The position numbers and the translations under genes were made by a program. Below, one piece after another: positions 26,312-34,393 of a DNA stretch of 64,000 nucleotides (position 1 is its first letter; every line of letters starts with the position of its first letter). A model generated the notes under the pieces. That model worked only from the letters and a program-made list of their open reading frames with translations, did not search any database and was not told the origin of the DNA. Origin of the DNA: Sordaria brevicollis (lineage: Eukaryota; Ascomycota; Sordariomycetes; Sordariales; Sordariaceae); contig JAUTDP010000020.1 of the NCBI GenBank assembly GCA_033439795.1, positions 1 to 64,000 on the forward strand, read 5' to 3'.

Positions 26312-27140
26312 TAAGTCAATTCCCGTTATCGGTTTTCGTTTTAGAGCGCTCCTCGACTAGAAATCGGCGTTTCCGGTTCTAAAGCAGTTTTTTTAAATGA
26401 ATTAAAAAGTAAAGAAGTTAATGAAAAAAAATAATAAAATGAAAGAAGGGAAAATAAAAAGAAGGAAAAAAGAGAAAAGGTAAATGAAAAAAAGAAAATA
26501 AAAAAAGAATTTAAAGAAAAAAGAAAAAAAAACTAAATAAGAAAATTAAAAATTATATAGAAGTAAGGATATAAAGTAAGAAAGAAACGTAATTAAGAAA
26601 AGAAAGCAATAGTAAACAAATATATAGATAAATAAGTAAATAAATTAATAAATTTATTCGTAAAAAAGTAAATAAATCGATAAATGAAGAAACAGATGGA
26701 TAAATAAGTAAATAAACGAATACGAAAAAAAATAAAGAAATAGAGAAGTAAATAAACAAATACGAGAATAAGTAGAAAAATAAATGAATAGATAAATAAA
26801 TAAATAAAGAAATAGATTAATAAATAAATACAAAAAAGTAAATAAATAAATAAATAAATAACTAAATAAATATATGAAGAAATGGATCAATAAATAAATA
26901 CGAAAAAGTAAATAAATAAATAAATGAAGAAATATATAAATAAATAATTGAATTAAAAGAAAATTAATAAATAAATAAGTTGATAAATTAATAAATAAAT
27001 AAAGAAGTGACAAAATGTATAAAAAAATAATTAAATAAGTAAATATATAAATAAATAAATAAATAAATATATAAATAAATAAATAAATAAATAAATAAAT
27101 ATAGAATACGTGTAAAGTAAAAGAACGTTTATATAAAAGA
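26312..27140. repeat. A-rich AAAT-type simple repeat at the RIP boundary
   Basis: After about 90 bp of balanced sequence, positions 26400-27120 consist almost only of A, with T and some G and very little C, settling into AAAT/AATAAATA repeats from about 26780. It is not RIP damage, because the left flank immediately next to the LTR still has CpA and TpG. Minus-strand reading frames here (Phe/Leu/Ile/Tyr runs) are artefacts of the repeat. It separates the dead transposon block from the first coding frame. Confidence 0.85.
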
Positions 27141-27149
27141 GGAGAATAG

Positions 27150-28235
27150 AATGGGCGTTTCATTGTCTCCGTTGGGCATATCCGGCTCCGCCCAAGGGAC
27201 TACTATTTTAAGTATGGAGCTCTCCCATCCAGTGATTCCGATGATGACGATATTCCAGGACTTGTCGCTTGTGGACCACCCGTTGAGACCACGAACAACA
27301 ACGGCGACAAGGCCAAGGAACCGGACCGCTACGAACTGGAGAGCTACGAGTCACTAGTAGACCCTAAAGAAAACGAGTGGACAACAGTCGAAAGCAAATT
27401 CCTAACTCGGCTGAGGCGGTCCCAGGACTTGGGACCAGGCATTCCTTTATACATGCACAGAAAATGGGACAGCATCTACCAACGGATGTTATCTGGAAGT
27501 CTACGCATTACTGGTAATGATGCGTCGACGTCCAGTTCTGAGACTGGTTGTGTGACCGCCGCCGACACGGGAAGATCCTTGAGGGAGATGATGGAGGCGG
27601 ATATGAAGGAGAGATCCTTGATTGGGGGGATATCTGGGTTGAATGAGGAAAAGGGCAAGAGCCCTGCCGAGCCCGAGATGGAAGACTTGGGTGAAATGAG
27701 TGAGAAGAGCTCTAAGAGAGAGGAGGACAACAACAACATCATCAACAACAAGAAAACGACCGTCTTACCCAGCAACGGCGAGGGTTCATCATCATCAAAC
27801 CCCCAACCTACAACAGCGGCAGCACAATCTAAATCGACTTTAGCTGCCCCGGATCCCTCTTCTTCTTCTTCTTCACCCGCCACAGCTCCTCCTCCTACTT
27901 CTTCTTCGGCTGCCCCAGATCCTTCCTCATCTCCACCCGCCCCTGCTCCGACTGTTTCTCCTTCTATTCCTTACCCGTTCTTCTGCGATATAATTATATT
28001 AGATAAGGATACGATGATTTGCCAGAGGATATCCGCGGCTGCGTTGAAAGCCGATGGGCTCCGGAGCCTCTCGACGGCAGAAGATGTTGAGTTGCGGTTG
28101 TTTGAGGAGGGTCAGCCAAATCCAGAACCAAAACCAGAACCAAAGCGGACTGGTGAAGGCTTATCGCTCTTCTACCTCTGGAAAGACGTCTTGCATACGG
28201 TCTTGCAAGGGGGAGGAGACTTCTTGTCGTCGTAA
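27150..28235 (+). CDS. Hypothetical protein frame lacking a visible start
   Basis: The frame is open from 27150 (after TAG at 27147) to TAA at 28233. Its early part is protein-like: an acidic SDSDDDDIPG run, RYELESYESLVDPKENEW and LYMHRKWDSIYQRM. A low-complexity Ser/Pro/Ala/Asn middle follows, then an ordered-looking tail (PFFCDIIILDKD, LFYLWKDVLHTV). The first in-frame ATG is only at 27453, in the middle of the ordered stretch. The true start is therefore upstream, either across an intron (an AG lies at 27148-27149) or lost in the A-rich repeat. I do not recognise the family. It may be a truncated gene at the edge of heterochromatin. Confidence 0.45.
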   Translation, partial: NGRFIVSVGHIRLRPRDYYFKYGALPSSDSDDDDIPGLVACGPPVETTNNNGDKAKEPDRYELESYESLVDPKENEWTTVESKFLTRLRRSQDLGPGIPLYMHRKWDSIYQRMLSGSLRITGNDASTSSSETGCVTAADTGRSLREMMEADMKERSLIGGISGLNEEKGKSPAEPEMEDLGEMSEKSSKREEDNNNIINNKKTTVLPSNGEGSSSSNPQPTTAAAQSKSTLAAPDPSSSSSSPATAPPPTSSSAAPDPSSSPPAPAPTVSPSIPYPFFCDIIILDKDTMICQRISAAALKADGLRSLSTAEDVELRLFEEGQPNPEPKPEPKRTGEGLSLFYLWKDVLHTVLQGGGDFLSS

Positions 28236-28650
28236 AGGGAAGGGAGGTTGAGGGTAGGGGGCGGGGTGAGTAAAGCCTGGTAGTGCTGTGGATGATGGGG
28301 GGGTGTTGTTGAAGGGTGAGGGTGTAGAGGTTGGGAGCAGAGACGTTGGGGATAACAACGTTAAAAACGGCAAAGCTGTTGTTGGAAACAAAAAACGCCG
28401 AGAGCGTCAATACCGCTGGTGGTACTAACAACTCCTCCAAGAGTAGTACCAAGCACGAGACTGTCTCGAGGAGGACGATAACAATAATGCCAAGGTTGAA
28501 GACACTCCTCCTCAGGTTGAGACTACTGCTAGTCTTGAGACCCCCGACGACATTGAGAATAATTCCAACTTCGAGGGCGCCCACCACCAGGCTGCGAGTA
28601 CCGAGGTTGTTGAGGGTGCAAAAGGGACTGACTGAGGGGGACATGGACAT
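28236..28650 (+). pseudogene. Frame-shifted coding remains
   Basis: Protein-like stretches lie one after another in three different plus-strand frames: GDNNVKNGKAVVGN near 28350, then NTAGGTNNSSKSSTKHETVS near 28410, then EDTPPQVETTASLETPDDIE near 28500, ending at a TGA near 28636. The first switch falls at a run of six A near 28390. This looks like a gene tail broken by small insertions or deletions, perhaps the former end of the frame at 27150-28235. Unrecognised introns are an alternative. Confidence 0.35.
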
Positions 28651-28750
28651 CGAGGCTAAGAGCGATGAAGCTTGGAAACAACACCAACAACAACAACAGC
28701 GACTGCGACTGTGAATGCGGAGGACGACGACGTCAGGGGAAGAAAAAAGC

Positions 28751-29187
28751 AAGTTGTGCACAACCACAACAACAATAACAGGTTGTGCAACAACCACAAC
28801 AACAATAACAAGTTGTGCAACAACCACAACTACAATCCAATGCTTGTTTGTTTGTTAGCTTGGTACTCTTGGTACGCTTGACATTGTCTATCCGTAATTA
28901 TCCTAAACTCTCTTGAGCGTGGGATAAAATGGAGATTTATTAAAGGGGAATGAATAGATTTGAGAGATCCCAAAACACATTGTAAAATTTCTCGAATAGG
29001 GTATTCAAGCTTTTGGTTATGCCTTAACTCTGGAACTAGACCCAACAGTAAGCAATGGAAAAGGCCTAATGAACTTGACTCGAAGTCCCAAGCTAATAAA
29101 TAACATAACCAGGATTGAATTGTAAAATAACAAGTTGTGTACAACGACAACCACAATAACAAGTTGTGCACAACCACAACACAATAA
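28751..29187. repeat. 30-bp minisatellite (AAGTTGTGCACAACCACAAC...) in two clusters
   Basis: Units start at 28751, 28781 and 28811, then again at 29132 and 29161. Each holds GTTGTGCACAAC or a variant, which is itself a palindrome, followed by CACAACAACAATAAC. The two clusters are separated by the inserted element at 28833-29122. Confidence 0.75.
28833..29122. mobile_element. 290-bp MITE-like insertion with imperfect TIRs and TA flanks
   Basis: The left end CAATCCAATGCTTGTT and the reverse complement of the right end CAATTCAATCCTGGTT align, and the similarity continues inward through TTAGCTTGG for about 50 bp. The dinucleotide TA flanks both ends (28831-28832 and 29123-29124), as expected for a Tc1/mariner-type target. 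It splits a tandem minisatellite, which supports insertion. There is no coding capacity and no RIP damage. Confidence 0.6.
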
Positions 29188-29426
29188 AAATCCCCTCCTG
29201 TCCTGTCCATGCCCAAACGATACCTTACCCGTCCAGGTGTGAACGAGAGTGTCTACCTACACTATCCTTAGCAGAAGAAGCAGCAGAACCAAAAAAATCT
29301 CACCAGGCTTTCTCACTCTCACAGTCACTCCAACAAGAAGAAGAAAAAAAATGCTAAATGGAGCTCAACAACATCCACGAAACGAGTGGGGGATCTTCCT
29401 GTTGGTAAGCAACAATACCCGCGATA

Positions 29427-29933
29427 CTAGCGGCAAAACTTCCACCGGGGACAGGGGAGGACTTCCAGTGTCTGGTGTTTTAAGAGATCAGGATCAGGGG
29501 TTTTATAACTGGGAACGAATGTTTGGACTCGGTTCAGCGGTTCTATGATTCTATCAAGATGAGAGGAGCAGGGCGGGAGCTGTGCTGATGGATGGGACTG
29601 GGGTGTAAGCGATGGTGATGGCTCAGGGTATCGGTCCAATGATGTCCCAGGGGCCGATGATGTCCGGCTATGAAGCGGTGCCGATGATACCTCAGTGTTC
29701 CGGTCCGATGATGACGCCCGGATATGGCTATGACCGGATGTCAATGCCTCAGATGTCTCAGATGCCACCGCCGATGCAACTGATGTAGCCGATGCAGCCA
29801 GTCCCGAATCATCCCCAGGGACCGGTGCCAGGGGCGTCGCAGGTAACAAATCAGTACCAACATTATGCGGCTCCTGCACATCAGGTGTACAAGCAGATGG
29901 GGTGTTTATCGATGGAGGGGGCCTGAACGTCAT
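29427..29933 (-). CDS. Uncertain hypothetical reading frame
   Basis: This is a 168-codon uninterrupted frame rich in Ser, Pro, Thr and Ala, without a recognisable domain. A possible upstream exon (30135 to about 29975) could be joined through a GTAGAC...CAG intron. Against it, the plus strand of the same bases reads a Met/Pro/Gln-rich frame from 29612 (GPMMSQGPMMSGYEA, MSMPQMSQMPPPMQLM) that continues past a single TAG at 29786-29788 to about 29920. That stop is one C-to-T change from CAG. Only one of the two can be the real coding strand, and both may be dead. Confidence 0.25.
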   Translation of the reverse strand: MTFRPPPSINTPSACTPDVQEPHNVGTDLLPATPLAPVPGDDSGLAASATSVASAVASETSEALTSGHSHIRASSSDRNTEVSSAPLHSRTSSAPGTSLDRYPEPSPSLTPQSHPSAQLPPCSSHLDRIIEPLNRVQTFVPSYKTPDPDLLKHQTLEVLPCPRWKFCR

Positions 29934-30135
29934 CAGAGCAAGAGGGCTTTCAAAACTGAGCTGGTTGTCTACCTAAAGAGAGAAGAGAAGACAGCGCAGA
30001 AGAAACCAGCGCGGGCGGGTAGGCTGGCATACTGCGGAAACTGAAAGGAGTGTTGTTTGGTGGATGGGTGAGGGTCAAGGTTATGTGTGTACGCTGGTGA
30101 AGGGAGGGCAGGTATGGCGTTGCGAGAGTTGACAC

Positions 30136-30464
30136 TCACGAGAGACCTTTCAAAGGAAGAGTTTCGTGGAGAAGTCTAGATGATAGAGCACACGGGATGT
30201 AGAAAAGGGGAATAAATGTGGGATGCCCTTGTTTTTTTTTTAAAAAAAAAAACACGGCGTCTCGTGGCATGGCATCATTGGCATGTGAGATGTATTTAAT
30301 TCAGGAAGGATGTGATTCCACTTTTGACATAACCTGACCTAACCTATTCCAAAGTAACCCAAAATTGTAACGAGAACAATTACTCTATACCATCAACCCT
30401 ACATACCATTCCACACATCTCGGTACAAACTCCAACAAAAATCGGAGAAACAGACGAGATACGC
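30136..30464. other. Intergenic, with a T-run/A-run palindrome
   Basis: Positions 30232-30252 are ten T followed by eleven A, a perfect palindrome able to form a cruciform or act as a nucleosome-poor spacer. The rest is the 3' flank of the minus-strand utp22 gene. No gene seen. Confidence 0.6.
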
Positions 30465-33400
30465 TTACTCCCTCTGAACCTCAACCCTCTCCACCACCTC
30501 CCCACCAACCCTCGCAATCTCACTCAAAATCCCCTCCCTATTAACCTCCACCAACTGCTCCTCCTCCTCTTCCTTTTCGTCACCATCCCCACCCTTCCTC
30601 TTCTTCCCCCCACCCCCAACAACAGGTTTATAGCTCGTACCAAGATTAACCTTAAACACCCTCCTCCCCAACGTCGGGTTCCAAATAGCTCCTACAACCT
30701 TTTCATCCTCTCCTCCTCTGAAAAATACCAGTGGCGCTGAGCTACCGGTGCCGTAGATTTGCTCAAGTTTGGAAAAGAAAGAGTCGATCGGGGAAGAAGG
30801 AAGTGGCAGGGCATCCTCCCCAGCTGTTGACGAGAGGTTCTTGTACTTCGACTGACCCTTCGCAGCAGCAGCAGCAGACGGGTTTGACAAATCCTCAGAA
30901 GGATAAACCTTGCCCACGGCCTTGAGCGCCTTGGAAGACAGGTGCAGCAGGACGTCATATTCCTTCGTGCTAGGAACGAACAGACGTCGGGCGTCAAGGT
31001 CTACACCCTCCTCGCGGATGACGCGGCACGCGGTCTTGGCGAGGGCGGTCATGCGCGCGGCGACGACCTTGGACGGTTGGGCGACGCCGTTGATGGTGGT
31101 GTAGGCCACGCCGGAGGACTCTTGGGCGGTGGCGACGAAGAGGACGGTGTGGTTCATCAGGGGATCGATCTTCCTCCAGGCTTCGAGACGGGTGGTGATG
31201 GCGGAGCGCTCGGAGGAGGGCATGTCGCCGTTTGTGTCGACGATTAGCGGCTCGGAACGCCAGTCCCAGCGGGACAAAAAGAGGAGGGCGCGGAGGAGGC
31301 CGACGGAGGGGGAGGAGGGTGCGTCCCATGGGTAGGGGGAAAGGAAGACTTGGAGGGCGACGAGCTCGATGAAGTCTTGGGTGAAGTGGGAAGAGAGTTT
31401 GTGGCTGGAGAACCAGTGCTTCAGGAGACGGATGGTGGGTGAAAAGGCCGGGAAGCGGGTGGCGAAGGTGTTGATGGATTGGGTGTGTAGAGGGAGGTGG
31501 TAGTAGAGACGCCGGAAGTTGGAGAGCAAGACGGACGCTTGGTGGCGGTGGTGTTGGTCGATGGTCTTGTCGTGCGATTGGCGCGTGAGCAGGGCCTCTT
31601 CGAGGTCGGAGTGGATGCGTAATCGGAAGGCAGGGCCGGACTCGTAGATGATGTCGAGGTAGGCGAGGTTTTCGAGCTCGGTGTTGGTGGTGGTGGAGGA
31701 CTCGAGGCCAACGTAGGACCGAACCTCGCCGGGCTTGGAGCGCTCGAGGAGGTCGCCGATCATACGCAGGAAGGCGATCTTGGTGCGTTGGATGGCAACG
31801 ATGGATTCGGGCCACTTGCCGGAGGCTTCGAAGGAGATGACGCATTCCAGGGGACGAGGGCCGGTTTTGCTGACGGTCGAGAAGGGAACCTTGACGGAGG
31901 CATGACGAAGTTCGGGGCAGATGGGGGCGATTTGTCTGACGTGAAGGGGCATGTCGTCGAGATTACGAATGTCCTTCTCGAAGGAGGAAAAGGCCTTACG
32001 AGCGGCATTGAAGACGGAAGTGTCGGTGGGCTTGAGGCTGATCAAGTCGCTGAAGCCGTCACCGTGGAAAACGAGCTCATCCTCGAGGTAGCCAACGCGA
32101 AGATGGAGCTTGAGGATATAGCGCATGATCTCTTCGCAGAGGTCAAAGGGAGAGGTGGACGTCCAGATCAAGGTTTCCCTGATGGAGTCACCCTCGAAAC
32201 GACGAAGTTCCGACTTCTCACCCCAGAACCGCTGGAACCTGGCACATTCCTCCTTTTCCTCGTTGCTAGGTCCAGCAGCCGGACCACGGTCGACAGTGCG
32301 GGTCATGTTGGCAGCGTTGAAGAGGACACCAATCTCGATTGTGTGGTTCTGCTTGGTGGATGGCTTCTTGGTAAGATCCCATGATGAGCTCTTGGGCAGC
32401 TGGATGTGAATCGACCTGGCCCTCTCACCCAATTCCTCGTCCTGAAGAGCCCGCTTGAGAACCCTGTGCACCTTGTCGCTGTACTCCCATAGCCTTCCCC
32501 GGCAGTCACTTGGCTGTGTCTTGTCCTGCTTTCCATCGTAGTTGAGGTGGGCAATGAGGTCGTAGTTTTGCCACGGGAGGTCGGCCTTGAGGATGAAGGT
32601 AGGGGTAAATTGGTCGGCAGTGCTGTCGTTGAGAAGGCTCCTTGTCCATTTGGCGTGTTGGTGTAGCTTGGCGGCAGACCAGTTGCTCATCTTGAAGGCA
32701 ACGTTCAACCCACGAACAGCGTCGAAAAGAACCGGACCAGCGGTTTCGGACTCGAGGGTGGCAGTTCCCAAAACGCAAGGCTTCTCGGAGAGGTTAGTAA
32801 CAGACAAGAACTGAACCATGGCCTTGAATAGCTGAGTGGCGCTCAAAGATGTAGACAAGGGCGCATGACCTCTGGTGTTGTCGCCGCTCTGGAGCAGAAG
32901 TGCCAAAAGTACCGCCCATTCAAAGTGACCAAAACCACCATCCGCCATGTCGCTTCCCAGTCCTCGTTGTTGCAACCACACCCGACCCAAGATGCAAGCC
33001 TTCTTGAACGCGGCGCATTTCTTTTCGGTTTGTCGTAGGAGCTTCAGGTAGGGGAAGAAGCAGTACTCGGAGACAAGAGTCGAGTTGTAGAATGGCGTAG
33101 GCTTGGCCGCAGCCTTGGAGTCGTCACCACCAGCCTTCCGTACGAGGGTAGCGCCCAGGTGAAGCTTCGATTTGGGAAAAATGTTGTCTGGGGCGCAAGG
33201 GATGATGCGCACTCTGTAGTCCAGTCGGCCCTCCTTCTTCTCTCCTTCCACCTTGGGCTTTAACGTCAGAATGGGAGACAATGAGTTCCCGTTCAGGTAT
33301 TCGTATGATAGCTCTCCATCCTCAGCCAAGTCCTTTTGTAGAGCGGCAGCCACAACACCGAGGAAGTAGGCTCTCTTGTAAAAGTATCGGAGGTCGAGGT

Positions 33401-33863
33401 AGTCCTTCTCTTGCAGAGTCTCTCCGGGAATCACAACCACCATATCCACCGCATGGCTCTTTTGGGCCTTGATCATGGTTTTGGACACATAGCTGCCGAC
33501 AACGTTGAACTGGGTAGGCTTTGCGAAGGCGACCTTGTAGTTGGACTTGTCGGAGGGTCGTGGTTCGGGGAACGGGATCTGGATCTTGTGTTTCTTTTCG
33601 AGTTTGGTGGCGGCCTCGGCGATCTGGAGGGCATCATGGGCTTCGATGGCTTCGATGGAGCCCTTGATCTTGTGGAGGAGAGAGTCGACACCTTCGAGGG
33701 CCGTGGCATAGTCGAGCTTCACTTCGTCGAGGAGTTCTTCGGCTTCGAGGATGAATGCGCGCCCACGAGACAGACCGGAGGAGGCAGCCGCATCGATGTT
33801 GCCAACTGCGCTTTCACCGCGCGAGTGGCCAATCTTTCGTCGCTTTGCTGATCCGGGTTCCAT
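30465..33863 (-). CDS. utp22: UTP22/Nrap family nucleolar protein (SSU processome)
   Basis: The encoded protein of 1132 residues belongs to the Nrap/Utp22/NOL6 family, which has the UTP-C role with Rrp7 in the small-subunit processome during 18S rRNA maturation in the nucleolus. I recognise the early Nrap block (FNVVGSYVSKTMIKAQK, VDMVVVIPGE, YFYKRAYFLGVVAAAL), the middle block (GDGFSDLISLKPTDTSVFNA) and the late block (LKHWFSSHKLSSHF, FLSPYPWDAPSSP). The family has a nucleotidyltransferase-like fold that is thought inactive. I chose the ATG at 33863: it opens MEPGSAKRRKIG, a basic nucleolar-type N-terminus. The frame stays open upstream to 34175, but that part is His-rich and not family-like, so it is probably leader. 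The C-terminus is Lys/Glu-rich. The gene is divergent from ski3. No intron is needed. Confidence 0.9.
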   Translation of the reverse strand: MEPGSAKRRKIGHSRGESAVGNIDAAASSGLSRGRAFILEAEELLDEVKLDYATALEGVDSLLHKIKGSIEAIEAHDALQIAEAATKLEKKHKIQIPFPEPRPSDKSNYKVAFAKPTQFNVVGSYVSKTMIKAQKSHAVDMVVVIPGETLQEKDYLDLRYFYKRAYFLGVVAAALQKDLAEDGELSYEYLNGNSLSPILTLKPKVEGEKKEGRLDYRVRIIPCAPDNIFPKSKLHLGATLVRKAGGDDSKAAAKPTPFYNSTLVSEYCFFPYLKLLRQTEKKCAAFKKACILGRVWLQQRGLGSDMADGGFGHFEWAVLLALLLQSGDNTRGHAPLSTSLSATQLFKAMVQFLSVTNLSEKPCVLGTATLESETAGPVLFDAVRGLNVAFKMSNWSAAKLHQHAKWTRSLLNDSTADQFTPTFILKADLPWQNYDLIAHLNYDGKQDKTQPSDCRGRLWEYSDKVHRVLKRALQDEELGERARSIHIQLPKSSSWDLTKKPSTKQNHTIEIGVLFNAANMTRTVDRGPAAGPSNEEKEECARFQRFWGEKSELRRFEGDSIRETLIWTSTSPFDLCEEIMRYILKLHLRVGYLEDELVFHGDGFSDLISLKPTDTSVFNAARKAFSSFEKDIRNLDDMPLHVRQIAPICPELRHASVKVPFSTVSKTGPRPLECVISFEASGKWPESIVAIQRTKIAFLRMIGDLLERSKPGEVRSYVGLESSTTTNTELENLAYLDIIYESGPAFRLRIHSDLEEALLTRQSHDKTIDQHHRHQASVLLSNFRRLYYHLPLHTQSINTFATRFPAFSPTIRLLKHWFSSHKLSSHFTQDFIELVALQVFLSPYPWDAPSSPSVGLLRALLFLSRWDWRSEPLIVDTNGDMPSSERSAITTRLEAWRKIDPLMNHTVLFVATAQESSGVAYTTINGVAQPSKVVAARMTALAKTACRVIREEGVDLDARRLFVPSTKEYDVLLHLSSKALKAVGKVYPSEDLSNPSAAAAAKGQSKYKNLSSTAGEDALPLPSSPIDSFFSKLEQIYGTGSSAPLVFFRGGEDEKVVGAIWNPTLGRRVFKVNLGTSYKPVVGGGGKKRKGGDGDEKEEEEEQLVEVNREGILSEIARVGGEVVERVEVQRE

Positions 33864-34393
33864 TGTGTATGTGTGGGGGTGTATATGGTGGTGGTGATGG
33901 TGTTCAATCTGAAGTTGGGAATGGAGACAAGAAAACCTATTGATAGTGACAAGACACTGAGAGCGCTGAAAGCCAACAGTGGACCGAGCGTCCTCCAATT
34001 CCTCTCTCCAATTCGAGTCTCGTCGCAGTCCGCGAATCCCAAATTTTTTGAGACCCTGGAGCTCCGATAAGCGATAATAAGAGGTCCGCGATAAGCGGGG
34101 TGGCAGACGCGATAAAGACAGTGCGTTTACCCACAAAGAACAGTAAGCCCCACCTCTATGATGCACAGAGTCCACCTTGTGCCTAGTTCAGTTGATGTTC
34201 ACCTGTTAAGCTCACCCGCTGTCGCCAAACACGAAGCTTAACACTTCAGCATTCTCACCCAGCATCGCAGGTCGCATTATTTGTTTACCTTTCCTCTCCT
34301 TCGTAGCCTTTCATATTGAACATTTCCCCTCTCATTTGCGACCTGCCTGAAACAAACCTACACAGTATTCCATCCACCACCAGGACGGCCACC
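33864..34393. promoter_or_regulatory. Shared promoter region of utp22 and ski3
   Basis: These 530 bp separate two divergent start codons and must hold both leaders and promoters. A CT-rich stretch lies near 34290-34340 and CATACACAATGG-type sequence precedes utp22. No TATA box stands out. The start of ski3 has a near-perfect fungal context (GCCACCATG). Confidence 0.6.

Noticed and set aside
26553..27163. Minus-strand frames of 68 and 169 codons resembling membrane proteins
   Set aside because: They are the A-rich AAAT repeat; Phe/Leu/Ile/Tyr runs follow from the base composition.
33864..34175. N-terminal extension of UTP22 (104 codons)
   Set aside because: In frame but His-rich, not like the family, and a good start at 33863 follows.
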